From positions 620,001-684,000 of the forward strand of contig JAHQRK010000030.1 of the NCBI GenBank assembly GCA_019828595.1: a stretch of DNA of 64,000 nt. The letters are read 5' to 3'. Each line of letters starts with the position of its first letter. Within the stretch, counting starts at the first letter, position 1. The DNA comes from Aphanomyces cochlioides (Eukaryota > Oomycota > Saprolegniomycetes > Saprolegniales > Verrucalvaceae). The notes beneath the pieces are model-generated. The model was not told the origin of the DNA. It was given only the letters and a program-made list of their open reading frames with translations, and did not search any database. A program made the position numbers and the translations under genes. This document shows, piece after piece, positions 32,287-41,330 of the stretch.

Positions 32287-34005
32287 TTACACGTATAAAG
32301 CTGAGTCGACGTGGCCTTGCATGACGCGATCAGGTGTGTAGACGCATCCGTTCAGCATGAATGAGAGCATGCCGCGACTGTCTTCGTGTAGCGGAAACTG
32401 CCAGAAGCACTTGGGTAGATCGAACACTCCCATCGCTTGCATTCCCTTGAGATGTTGCGTAATTGTCGCTTGAAACGGCATCGTGCCCGCTTTCGGCTCT
32501 GTCTTGCTGTTGACCACTCGATAGTCGTTCGTCAGCCTAAAATGTTTCAATACATCATCGTCAGTCCATTTGTCCGCCGTCTTCAATGACTTTCGTCCTT
32601 CAGGCTTCATGACTGGGTTGACAGGACTGCACCACGCTGACTGCTGGTTGCGCTTGATGACTCCAGCGTCCAGCAACTCTTGAGCAAATAGCTGCAAAAA
32701 TCTTTCTTCCAGCGGATTGTTCTTCCTTCCTTTGCATCGGTATGGAACACATCCGGCTTTGGGTGTCACCCGCAATGGCTTGACCTTCGCAGGGGGATCT
32801 GACCCGTTGAACTTGATTCTCCAGATGTCGTATTCGATCAGCACTTTCCAAATATGCGCAGCCAGCTCTTGTGGGAAACCGTTCTTCACAGCACTCACCA
32901 CCATCTCCTGTAGAGCTTCTTCAAGCTTGTTCTTGGCCGCGGGTAATCGCAACTGCATCGAATAGACTCGCACGTTCTTGACTCGTCTGTTTCTTGTTCG
33001 AGACACTCGCGTATCGCCATCTTGACTACATAGGTCCGACTCGCGCATACCGGCGTCATCAAACATCCACCGAGACACACGACTACCGCCGTCATGACTG
33101 CTTTGGCCCGACTTGCGCGTATCGACGTCATCAGTCTTCGAGCAAGACATACGACTACCGACGTCATGACCTCGAGGGCCAGACACTCGCGTATCGACGT
33201 CATCGTGTTCTTCTCCTTGAGTCGACTTCCACATGCGGTCTTCTTCTTCTTCGACATCGCTGGTCGACTTCCGCGCACATACTATGCCGGCGTCAGACTC
33301 AGCACCCAGATCGTCACCGTCCGCTTCACGCTGCTGAATCGCGGCTTGCTCCAACCACCGATCAATATCGAGCCCGATCGATTTGAGTGTGTCGTGGGAA
33401 GCTAGGAATTCGTCGCCTTCTTCAACAATGTAGCACACTCGTCTTCCAGGGATCTTGACCATTCCCGCTGCTGTTTGCAAACTGAGTCTCAGTTCGACGT
33501 AGGACTTCGTCTCAAACTGCATGTCGTTGCATCCTGTTCCACTGATAGGTTCAGCCAGCGTCACGATCTTCACGCTTGGTCGCTCCTTGATGAGTGCGTC
33601 CACCATTCGTCTTGGAATAATGTTCTGGTCGGCGCCGGTATCTGGACAGTAGGGCACTTCAAGCGCATCGTTCAGCACGATCCATCGCTCTTCTTCCTCT
33701 GTTTCGCTCGTCACAGCGGCTCTTGCCTTTAGCCAAGCACGCTGGACCTTCGGCTTCTTCTTGTTGTTCCGCTTGAATCGCTTTATCGCATTCTTTCCTT
33801 TGCGGTACCCTCGGAGTTGTGAGTTCGGACTGTTTTCCGGGCACTCGTTGGACTTGTGTCCCGGCTTCTGGCATGCATAGCAGACGGTGTTGCCTTCGCG
33901 ATAACCAGGCTTGTCTGTTCTCGCTTGCGTGTCCTTGGGTCCGTACTTGTCGTTCCTAAAGGGTGAGTTCGAGTTGCCTGACCCGTAGCCACCAGCGGGC
34001 CACAA
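32287..34005 (-). CDS. Zinc knuckle, protease and RT N-terminus, left Gypsy copy
   Basis: The frame reads a CCHC zinc knuckle (CYACQKPGHKSNEC), an aspartic protease active site (CPDTGADQNIIPRRMV), an acidic, repetitive linker with DTRVS-type repeats, and RT motifs up to MQGHVDSALYV, where it stops with TAA. It overlaps the end of gag in another frame, so a -1 shift would make gag-pol. The predicted protein matches that of the right copy residue for residue as far as can be compared by eye. Confidence 0.85.
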   Translation of the reverse strand: MWPAGGYGSGNSNSPFRNDKYGPKDTQARTDKPGYREGNTVCYACQKPGHKSNECPENSPNSQLRGYRKGKNAIKRFKRNNKKKPKVQRAWLKARAAVTSETEEEERWIVLNDALEVPYCPDTGADQNIIPRRMVDALIKERPSVKIVTLAEPISGTGCNDMQFETKSYVELRLSLQTAAGMVKIPGRRVCYIVEEGDEFLASHDTLKSIGLDIDRWLEQAAIQQREADGDDLGAESDAGIVCARKSTSDVEEEEDRMWKSTQGEEHDDVDTRVSGPRGHDVGSRMSCSKTDDVDTRKSGQSSHDGGSRVSRWMFDDAGMRESDLCSQDGDTRVSRTRNRRVKNVRVYSMQLRLPAAKNKLEEALQEMVVSAVKNGFPQELAAHIWKVLIEYDIWRIKFNGSDPPAKVKPLRVTPKAGCVPYRCKGRKNNPLEERFLQLFAQELLDAGVIKRNQQSAWCSPVNPVMKPEGRKSLKTADKWTDDDVLKHFRLTNDYRVVNSKTEPKAGTMPFQATITQHLKGMQAMGVFDLPKCFWQFPLHEDSRGMLSFMLNGCVYTPDRVMQGHVDSALYV

Positions 34006-35408
34006 CGACCAGGACTTGCCGAATTTCGGTTGTAGCGCGTGTTCTCCCAGACTCTTCGTCTTTCTTCTGCGCGCTGCATGCGTTCTTCATGATCGCGGAG
34101 TAAGTCGTACGCTTGCTCTTCAGCATACTGGCTTCCGGCTCCCACGACTCCCTTTTCGTCGCCCCAGCCCGTGTCTTTGTCAAAATGCACCTTGACTGGT
34201 GTTCCTCGTCGTCGCTTGACATCGCTGTTGGTCCACCCTATCGGCGGGCTCCGCTTCTTGCTGACCAGGCCTTGTTGTTGCGCTAGTCGGTCCGACGCTT
34301 CAATGCGGTCCATTTGTTCGCGCACAACTTTGGCAAATTCGACGATCGTGGAGACTGGTTCACGCTTGATCTGATCGCGCACTAGATTTGACAGTCCAGG
34401 TGGGTCGATTCGGTAGACCACTGCTTTCAAAAACATCTTGAGACTTCCCTTCACTTCGAGGTCTTCCTTCAATGCGTATTTGTCGATGACATCGTTGACT
34501 TGCATCATGAATAGGCCTAGACGACTGGCAACTGAGCCTGTAGCCGGCATGCGCAGATCATGGCAGTAATCTTCTAGGTCAGCTTCAGTAATTCCAAATG
34601 AATGAGACGGTGTGTTCAGAATCTCCTCGATCTTCTCACGCAATTGCTCTTCCGTGATGTCGGGTTCGAACCAGATCGTTTCACACATGGCGCGCAGCAG
34701 GCTCGAATCACATGACTCAATGTATCCGACCATTTGACTCTTCGCATTGCCCGCATGTCGACACTTGTCTCGGAGCAGCCGTTCGTACTCCAGGCGCTTC
34801 TTCTTCCATTCGACTAGGAACTTGCGATCAAAGTTCGTGATCCGCGGGTGCTTGATATCTGTAACAACCACGGTTGAATACATTCGTTGATTGCGTCGCA
34901 TGAGTTCTTTGTTCTTGCGCTTTTCCTCCGCCTTCTTCGCTTGCGCTTTCTGATACTTACGCTCCTTGTATTCATCGGTGTCTTCGCCGTTGAGGGATGT
35001 GACGGAGGAATCTGACTCTGCGCGACGGAAATTCGGTCCATATTTCTCGATCTTGCGGCGTTCACGTCGTTCTCGGTTGATCCGATTCTGCTCCCGCATT
35101 TCGAGGTGCTTCCGCGTCTTCTCGTCCAGGTCGCGGTCATCATCTTCGTCTTCGGAATTGTAGACATTGCTCATGTCCTTGACTTCGCCGTCTGAACCGT
35201 CCGCTGAGCTGTCCGCTGAACCGTCTTCAGAACTCGCTTCGTCGTCCGCGTTGTCTCCTCTGGCCTCATATTCTTGCTCGGCTGTCGCTTCTTCAGGTTC
35301 ACCTAGACCGTCATTGCTTTGCGGCAAGACAGTCCCAGAGTGTTCCATCTCCGTGCAAATTTCAAACTGTCCTTCCTTGTGTTCCTCTTCAGTTCCGGTT
35401 GGATCCAT
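33783..35408 (-). CDS. Gag of left Gypsy copy
   Basis: The ATG at 35408 (MDPTGTEEEHKEG) is the first eukaryotic start after the LTR; the frame is open a little further upstream. The N-terminal 120 residues are strongly acidic, followed by a Lys/Arg-rich coiled-coil-like stretch and a helical capsid-like region (WFEPDITEEQLREKIEEIL, LGLFMMQVNDVIDKYALKE). The end overlaps the pol frame by more than 220 bp. Only this copy keeps the gag 5' half; the right copy lacks it. Confidence 0.75.
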   Translation of the reverse strand: MDPTGTEEEHKEGQFEICTEMEHSGTVLPQSNDGLGEPEEATAEQEYEARGDNADDEASSEDGSADSSADGSDGEVKDMSNVYNSEDEDDDRDLDEKTRKHLEMREQNRINRERRERRKIEKYGPNFRRAESDSSVTSLNGEDTDEYKERKYQKAQAKKAEEKRKNKELMRRNQRMYSTVVVTDIKHPRITNFDRKFLVEWKKKRLEYERLLRDKCRHAGNAKSQMVGYIESCDSSLLRAMCETIWFEPDITEEQLREKIEEILNTPSHSFGITEADLEDYCHDLRMPATGSVASRLGLFMMQVNDVIDKYALKEDLEVKGSLKMFLKAVVYRIDPPGLSNLVRDQIKREPVSTIVEFAKVVREQMDRIEASDRLAQQQGLVSKKRSPPIGWTNSDVKRRRGTPVKVHFDKDTGWGDEKGVVGAGSQYAEEQAYDLLRDHEERMQRAEERRRVWENTRYNRNSASPGRCGPLVATGQATRTHPLGTTSTDPRTRKREQTSLVIAKATPSAMHARSRDTSPTSARKTVRTHNSEGTAKERMR

Positions 35409-35515
35409 CGTATCCGGATAACCAAAGGTGCTCGGTACACTATCACTAAAGTATACTTTGTGCTGTTTCCCTGAAACCACCGCGTTTCGTCAACTCAAAC
35501 ACACAGATAGGGGAG

Positions 35516-35801
35516 TGCCGCCTCCCGTGAATATGCACTTGATTGACTTGCGCAGTAGCTAGCAAAACACAAACGGAGACTAAGATCTAAATCTCATCTT
35601 CTCTTCCTTGACTTGTTGAACTCTTGATTGTCTTCTCACCGACCGTACGGCAGTCTTCCGGCTGAGCCTTGGTCGTTGAGTCTTGGCCTTGATCTTGAAG
35701 TGACTTCAACGTGCAATTCACTGGCGGCAGACACTCGGCTGTTCAAAGAACAAGCCTGTGACGTGGCGCAGCATGGCTTAACAACGCCACCGCACACATC
35801 A
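35516..35801 (-). repeat. 5' LTR of left Gypsy copy, centre of palindrome spacer
   Basis: A 286-bp LTR, TG...CA bounded, same length as the right copy's 3' LTR (40412-40697). It differs from both 3' LTRs at six positions (about 2%). Its outer edge at 35801 directly abuts truncated gag of the right copy. Confidence 0.95.
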
Positions 35802-36338
35802 GAACAAATGGACCGCATTGAAGCGTCGGACCGACTAGCGCAACAACAAGGCCTGGTCAGCAAGAAGCGGAGCCCGCCGATAGGGTGGACCAACAGCGAT
35901 GTCAAGCGACGACGAGGAACACCAGTCAAGGTGCATTTTGACAAAGACACGGGCTGGGGCGACGAAAAGGGAGTCGTGGGAGCCGGAAGCCAGTATGCTG
36001 AAGAGCAAGCGTACGACTTACTCCGCGATCATGAAGAACGCATGCAGCGCGCAGAAGAAAGACGAAGAGTCTGGGAGAACACGCGCTACAACCGAAATTC
36101 GGCAAGTCCTGGTCGTTGTGGCCCGCTGGTGGCTACGGGTCAGGCAACTCGAACTCACCCTTTAGGAACGACAAGTACGGACCCAAGGACACGCAAGCGA
36201 GAACAGACAAGCCTGGTTATCGCGAAGGCAACACCGTCTGCTATGCATGCCAGAAGCCGGGACACAAGTCCAACGAGTGCCCGGAAAACAGTCCGAACTC
36301 ACAACTCCGAGGGTACCGCAAAGGAAAGAATGCGATAA
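35802..36338 (+). pseudogene. Gag 3' fragment of right Gypsy copy
   Basis: It encodes only the C-terminal part of gag, from EQMDRIEASDRLAQQQ to the shared stop. The open frame reaches back into the adjoining LTR by chance. It overlaps the zinc-knuckle frame of pol. Confidence 0.85.
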
Positions 36339-37834
36339 AGCGATTCAAGCGGAACAACAAGAAGAAGCCGAAGGTCCAGCGTGCTTGGCTAAAGGCAAGA
36401 GCCGCTGTGACGAGCGAAACAGAGGAAGAAGAGCGATGGATCGTGCTGAACGATGCGCTTGAAGTGCCCTACTGTCCAGATACCGGCGCCGACCAGAACA
36501 TTATTCCAAGACGAATGGTGGACGCACTCATCAAGGAGCGACCAAGCGTGAAGATCGTGACGCTGGCTGAACCTATCAGTGGAACAGGATGCAACGACAT
36601 GCAGTTTGAGACGAAGTCCTACGTCGAACTGAGACTCAGTTTGCAAACAGCAGCGGGAATGGTCAAGATCCCTGGAAGACGAGTGTGCTACATTGTTGAA
36701 GAAGGCGACGAATTCCTAGCTTCCCACGACACACTCAAATCGATCGGGCTCGATATTGATCGGTGGTTGGAGCAAGCCGCGATTCAGCAGCGTGAAGCGG
36801 ACGGTGACGATCTGGGTGCTGAGTCTGACGCCGGCATAGTATGTGCGCGGAAGTCGACCAGCGATGTCGAAGAAGAAGAAGACCGCATGTGGAAGTCGAC
36901 TCAAGGAGAAGAACACGATGACGTCGATACGCGAGTGTCTGGCCCTCGAGGTCATGACGTCGGTAGTCGTATGTCTTGCTCGAAGACTGATGACGTCGAT
37001 ACGCGCAAGTCGGGCCAAAGCAGTCATGACGGCGGTAGTCGTGTGTCTCGGTGGATGTTTGATGACGCCGGTATGCGCGAGTCGGACCTATGTAGTCAAG
37101 ATGGCGATACGCGAGTGTCTCGAACAAGAAACAGACGAGTCAAGAACGTGCGAGTCTATTCGATGCAGTTGCGATTACCCGCGGCCAAGAACAAGCTTGA
37201 AGAAGCTCTACAGGAGATGGTGGTGAGTGCTGTGAAGAACGGTTTCCCACAAGAGCTGGCTGCGCATATTTGGAAAGTGCTGATCGAATACGACATCTGG
37301 AGAATCAAGTTCAACGGGTCAGATCCCCCTGCGAAGGTCAAGCCATTGCGGGTGACACCCAAAGCCGGATGTGTTCCATACCGATGCAAAGGAAGGAAGA
37401 ACAATCCGCTGGAAGAAAGATTTTTGCAGCTATTTGCTCAAGAGTTGCTGGACGCTGGAGTCATCAAGCGCAACCAGCAGTCAGCGTGGTGCAGTCCTGT
37501 CAACCCAGTCATGAAGCCTGAAGGACGAAAGTCATTGAAGACGGCGGACAAATGGACTGACGATGATGTATTGAAACATTTTAGGCTGACGAACGACTAT
37601 CGAGTGGTCAACAGCAAGACAGAGCCGAAAGCGGGCACGATGCCGTTTCAAGCGACAATTACGCAACATCTCAAGGGAATGCAAGCGATGGGAGTGTTCG
37701 ATCTACCCAAGTGCTTCTGGCAGTTTCCGCTACACGAAGACAGTCGCGGCATGCTCTCATTCATGCTGAACGGATGCGTCTACACACCTGATCGCGTCAT
37801 GCAAGGCCACGTCGACTCAGCTTTATACGTGTAA
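36116..37834 (+). CDS. Zinc knuckle, protease and RT N-terminus, right Gypsy copy
   Basis: Same content as 32287-34005: CCHC knuckle, DTGA protease, acidic linker with five diverged VSxxxxxDxxTR-like repeats, and the RT fingers/palm up to SALYV, ended by TAA at 37832-37834. The reading frame continues beyond the stop with QATSEECYAPLL-type sense if that codon were CAA, so the stop lies within the RT. The frame is open upstream of the position given; the true junction with gag is a presumed -1 shift. Confidence 0.85.
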   Translation: MWPAGGYGSGNSNSPFRNDKYGPKDTQARTDKPGYREGNTVCYACQKPGHKSNECPENSPNSQLRGYRKGKNAIKRFKRNNKKKPKVQRAWLKARAAVTSETEEEERWIVLNDALEVPYCPDTGADQNIIPRRMVDALIKERPSVKIVTLAEPISGTGCNDMQFETKSYVELRLSLQTAAGMVKIPGRRVCYIVEEGDEFLASHDTLKSIGLDIDRWLEQAAIQQREADGDDLGAESDAGIVCARKSTSDVEEEEDRMWKSTQGEEHDDVDTRVSGPRGHDVGSRMSCSKTDDVDTRKSGQSSHDGGSRVSRWMFDDAGMRESDLCSQDGDTRVSRTRNRRVKNVRVYSMQLRLPAAKNKLEEALQEMVVSAVKNGFPQELAAHIWKVLIEYDIWRIKFNGSDPPAKVKPLRVTPKAGCVPYRCKGRKNNPLEERFLQLFAQELLDAGVIKRNQQSAWCSPVNPVMKPEGRKSLKTADKWTDDDVLKHFRLTNDYRVVNSKTEPKAGTMPFQATITQHLKGMQAMGVFDLPKCFWQFPLHEDSRGMLSFMLNGCVYTPDRVMQGHVDSALYV

Positions 37835-40153
37835 GCGACGAGCGAGGAGTGTTACGCTCCTCTGCTGTTGAAGCACCTGCTTGTTTGGATTGACGACATC
37901 CTAGTGTTTGCCAAGAACGCAGAAGAGTATCTCGAAACACTGCACAAGTTCTTTGGATTAGTGGATCGTCATAGTTTCAAGCTATCGCCGTCGAAGACCG
38001 TGCTATTCACGAAAGAAGTCAAGTGGTGCGGACGAATACTGAGCGGTGAAGGAGTCAAGCAAGACCCGGAACGAATCGAACAACTCTGCGCGATCCCATA
38101 TCCCACGAACGCTGGCGACCTGCAACAGTTTGTGTGCACCGCGAATTGGATCCGCGACTCGATTACGGAATATGCGATGACGGTGGAACCATTACAACAA
38201 GCGCTGAACAACGCTCTTGAAGGCAAAGCGAAGAAGAAGCGAATCGCCTCGGGCATCAAGATCGAGCTCACTGAAGGTGAAAAAGCTGCATTCGATGCTG
38301 TGAAGTCCAAGATGCGGGCGGTGGTGGACTTGTCGCACCCACGTGCTGACGCCACACTGTGCCTGTTCACGGATGCCAGCGATCGAGGATGGTCTATTAT
38401 TGTTACGCAGGTTGACAAGATTGACGAAGAGAAGGCGATACACGAACATCAGCACGAAATGCTCGTTTGTCAATCTGGAATGTTTACTGGAGCGCAGAAG
38501 TCGTGGTCGGTAATCGAGAAGGAAGCGTACCCTATCGCGCGTGCATGCGAGAAACTCAACTATCTACTCATGCGTCCCGACGGCTTTAGGATGTACTGCG
38601 ATCACAAGAACCTCATCCACATTTTTGCTCCCGGCAAGGAATGGCCTGAACACACGCGAGGCAAGCTCATGCGTTGGGCTGGAATCATTGGCGGCTATCG
38701 TTATACAATCGAGCACATCGACGGCATCCACAACCTATGGGCGGACCTGATGAGTCGATGGGGTCAGCCGGCTATAGGCAAGGCGACCCAGAAGGTCATG
38801 GCAGCTAGATGGACGAAGAAACGGAAGAACAAGAGTCCAAGACCAGTGCCGAAGCGGAATGTTTTGCGACTGCTCGATGACGAGAAGTTTGTTTGGCCAT
38901 GTATTGAAGACACTATTCAAGCTCAAGCGCTACATGCAGCAGCAAGACCGACGCGTGCGCTACGGACCTCTGACGACGAACCATGGGTTGTCGAGGGCCG
39001 AATTTGGATACCAGCAGCGGCCGAAGAATTGATTCAGCGCATTTTGGTGGTGGCACACTGTGGAAGCATGGGTCATCGTGGACAAGCCGTGCTGGTTAAC
39101 CATCTCAAGCGATTATTTTGGATCGAGCGGCTGCAAGACCTAGCTGGAACGTTTATCGCTGGATGCCTTCTATGTCCTCATGTGAAAGGGGGGAGAGTGG
39201 TGCACAGACCGTATGCACCGCTTTGGCACGCGAATCGAAGAAACGAAGGACTACATTTTGATTATCTCTTTATGGGAAACTCTTTAGGCGGAGCGAAGTA
39301 CGTGTTGGTACTCAAGGACGACTTGACACACTTTTGCGAACTCGTTGCATGCGATGCGCCTACAAGTCAAGTGTGCGTTGATGCGATTGTGAACTGGGCG
39401 AAGCGATTCGGAATGCCAAGAGTGTGGATCAGCGATCAAGGAACCCATTTCAAGAACGTGGCTGTGAAAGCACTGGCCCACAAGTTCAAGGTTCAGCATG
39501 ATTTCACTCTAGCGTATTGTCCCTGGCGCAACGGAACAGTCGAGCGAATGAACCGCGACATACTACAAGTCATGCGAGTGATGCTGCGCGAATTCCGTTT
39601 GGCCGACCATCAATGGGACTATCTACTACCGGTGGTGCAAGCGAATCTCAATCAGACGCCAGTGCCATCCCTCGCAAACAAGTCGCCTATGGAGCTCTTT
39701 ACAGGATTGGAACCCACTACACCTTTGGATGTGATTGTACTAGGTCTCGATGAAGGACTTCGTGACGTCGAGCTATCCAGCGTCGATGTCCGAAGCAGCC
39801 TCGAAGAACTGCGACTGAGTCTACAAGCGATGCACAAGCAAGTCCTCCAGAAGAACGAAACACGTGCACAGAAAGCAACGGCTGCGACTGCGAACGCTGA
39901 AGCCTGCAATGTGTGCGAAGGAGACTACGTGTTATGGTCAAGAGTCGACGAGAATCATCATCCGAAGCTTCTCGTGACATGGCGTGGACCCTATCGAGTG
40001 ACAGAAGTTGGCGAGTATTCAGTCGAAATCGAACATCTACTCACGAAGGAGCGACGTCAAGCCCATCTGTCAAGGATCAAGCTGTATGCTGAAGAAAGCT
40101 TTCGATCACGGAAGAAATACTTGAGCACATCTCAGAACAAGGTATTCTATTGA
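37835..40153 (+). CDS. RT C-terminus, RNase H and integrase, right Gypsy copy
   Basis: In the same frame as the preceding part after the TAA. It carries WIDDILVFAKN (RT), TDASDRGWSIIV / IEKEAYPIA / HNLWADLMSRW (RNase H), the HHCC zinc module and the integrase core with D, D, E in HFDYLFMG, WISDQGTHF and NGTVERMNRD, then DYVLWSRVDENHHPKLLV as the SH3-like tail. Unlike the left copy it has no break between RT and RNase H. It loses frame shortly before the chromodomain. Confidence 0.9.
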   Translation, partial: ATSEECYAPLLLKHLLVWIDDILVFAKNAEEYLETLHKFFGLVDRHSFKLSPSKTVLFTKEVKWCGRILSGEGVKQDPERIEQLCAIPYPTNAGDLQQFVCTANWIRDSITEYAMTVEPLQQALNNALEGKAKKKRIASGIKIELTEGEKAAFDAVKSKMRAVVDLSHPRADATLCLFTDASDRGWSIIVTQVDKIDEEKAIHEHQHEMLVCQSGMFTGAQKSWSVIEKEAYPIARACEKLNYLLMRPDGFRMYCDHKNLIHIFAPGKEWPEHTRGKLMRWAGIIGGYRYTIEHIDGIHNLWADLMSRWGQPAIGKATQKVMAARWTKKRKNKSPRPVPKRNVLRLLDDEKFVWPCIEDTIQAQALHAAARPTRALRTSDDEPWVVEGRIWIPAAAEELIQRILVVAHCGSMGHRGQAVLVNHLKRLFWIERLQDLAGTFIAGCLLCPHVKGGRVVHRPYAPLWHANRRNEGLHFDYLFMGNSLGGAKYVLVLKDDLTHFCELVACDAPTSQVCVDAIVNWAKRFGMPRVWISDQGTHFKNVAVKALAHKFKVQHDFTLAYCPWRNGTVERMNRDILQVMRVMLREFRLADHQWDYLLPVVQANLNQTPVPSLANKSPMELFTGLEPTTPLDVIVLGLDEGLRDVELSSVDVRSSLEELRLSLQAMHKQVLQKNETRAQKATAATANAEACNVCEGDYVLWSRVDENHHPKLLVTWRGPYRVTEVGEYSVEIEHLLTKERRQAHLSRIKLYAEESFRSRKKYLSTSQNKVFY

Positions 40154-40362
40154 AGGTTAGCGCCATTCTGCAGCACAAGATCGATCGAGACGCTGGCGAG
40201 TATGCCCTGCTTGTACGCTGGGAAGGCCTTGAAGACATCGAAGCCTCATGGGAGCTTTTCAGCAAGTTGATGCGCGAATGTCCTGCTGTGGTGCGAGCGT
40301 ATGCAAAGACGATCAAGGCCAAGAAAGCGCGAGAAGACCTTGAGGCTGCGATGGCGAAGTAG
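40104..40362 (+). CDS. Chromodomain of right Gypsy copy
   Basis: The coding sense resumes one frame away from the integrase near 40104 with LSITEEILEHISEQGILL and proceeds into the chromodomain YALLVRWEGLEDIEASWE, ending at a stop at 40362. The AGCTTTCG stretch at the junction could be an ancient 1-base indel or a programmed shift; both Gypsy copies share it. Confidence 0.8.
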
Positions 40363-40398
40363 CTCATGGTTTCAACCAAGCATGTTTCCTAGCGGAGC

Positions 40399-40411
40399 AT
40401 GGCTTGGGGGG
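40399..40411 (+). other. Polypurine tract of Gypsy element
   Basis: A short tract ending in six G immediately precedes the 3' LTR start TGATG and would prime plus-strand DNA synthesis. The left copy has the same arrangement at 29711-29723. Confidence 0.75.
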
Positions 40412-40697
40412 TGATGTGTGCGGTGGCGTGGTTAAGCCATGCTCCGCCACGTCACAGGCTTGTTCTTTGAACAGCCGAGTGTCTGCCGCCAGTGAATTGC
40501 ACGTTGAAGTCACTTCAAGATCAAGACCCAGACTCTACGACCAAGGCTCAGCCGGAAGACTGCCGTACGGTCGGTGAGAAGACAATCAAGAGTTCAACAA
40601 GTCAAGGAAGAGACGATGAGATTTAGATCTTAGTCTCCGTTTGTGTTTTGCTAGCTACTGCGCAAGTCAATCAAGTGCATATTCACGGGAGGCGGCA
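40412..40697 (+). repeat. 3' LTR of right Gypsy copy
   Basis: A complete 286-bp LTR from TGATGTGTGCGG to GGAGGCGGCA. Its last bases and the flanking TTCCCGTGAAT form a 9-bp inverted repeat. Confidence 0.95.
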
Positions 40698-40799
40698 TTC
40701 CCGTGAATACCAAACCCCCAAACCAGAGTATAGTGGGTGCGAGTGGTCTTGGGTAGACTGCGGAGTATGATTGTGTGGGGGTTGACAACATACTTTTGC

Positions 40800-40855
40800 T
40801 GCGTGTTGACCACTGAGCTATAGTAGCGCTACTATAGCTCCGTGGTCAACACGCA
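40800..40855. repeat. 56-bp near-perfect palindrome
   Basis: 28-bp arms with one mismatch and no loop, centred on AGCGCT at 40827/40828. The central 24 bp (AGCTATAGTAGC and its complement) are perfect. Weaker complementarity extends another dozen bases on each side. It could form a cruciform or be a minimal hairpin transposon. Confidence 0.9.
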
Positions 40856-41080
40856 ACAAGTATATGATTTTGGATAAGATGCATTCCCCTTCTTGATATA
40901 ATGTCGAAAATATTGTTGATTTCATTGTATTTGATTTGCTACAACTTTTGCTTCATGGAGAAGAGTTTCATGAATAAACTCGATGATTTTTAGTTTATTT
41001 GTATGACACATCTTGGTCACAACTCGTTCATGATTAGATTATCTATTTTTTGGAGGTCAAAGCAACTTTTGTTGTTTTAT

Positions 41081-41330
41081 TGTCGTTTTCACTGAAATTT
41101 GTATTTTTGACTAAAAATTGAAATATTCTCAAATACTATTCAGGTATAGTGAGTTCAAGTGTAATATGAAAGTGCATTCAATAAAGTAAAGTTTTGAATG
41201 TGTGTTTTGCGTGTGTTTTTGTCAAGAAGGCAAATACTCGATTCTGATTGGCTATCGATTTCAAATAGATTTGGAAAAATAGATACATTTTTCACCCTGG
41301 TCACAATTTAGAGTGTAAATAACAATATAA
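41081..41330 (+). repeat. 250-bp dispersed repeat, copy 1
   Basis: It matches 56931-57180 in inverted orientation with only scattered differences over the full length. No ORF is present. Terminal inverted repeats were not seen. Confidence 0.85.

Larger units (their letters stand above)
29436..35801 (-). mobile_element. Ty3/Gypsy chromovirus-like retrotransposon, left copy
   Basis: On the minus strand: 5' LTR (35801-35516), gag, pol (protease, RT, RNase H, integrase), chromodomain, a purine-rich tract ending in six G, and the 3' LTR, which lacks its last 11 bp. It forms an inverted repeat with the right copy from 34319 down to 29436. Pol carries an in-frame TAA in the RT, a frameshift before the chromodomain (both shared with the right copy) and a private 1-bp deletion near 31756. 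The integrase, protease and chromodomain mark it as a Gypsy element. Confidence 0.95.
35802..40697 (+). mobile_element. Ty3/Gypsy retrotransposon, right copy, 5'-truncated
   Basis: It starts abruptly inside gag, exactly at the outer edge of the left copy's 5' LTR, and runs through pol and chromodomain to a complete 3' LTR. The 5' LTR and roughly the first two-thirds of gag are missing. From 35802 to 40686 it is the inverted counterpart of 34319-29436, 4,885 versus 4,884 bp. No matching target duplication was found beside 29356 and 40697. Confidence 0.95.

Noticed and set aside
32895..33278. Repetitive frames within the Gypsy linker (several frames, both strands)
   Set aside because: They are shadows of the acidic pol linker, whose short DNA repeats keep other frames open.
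29356..40697. One composite insertion with outer target duplications
   Set aside because: The bases next to 29356 and 40697 do not match, so no target duplication supports a single insertion of the whole block.
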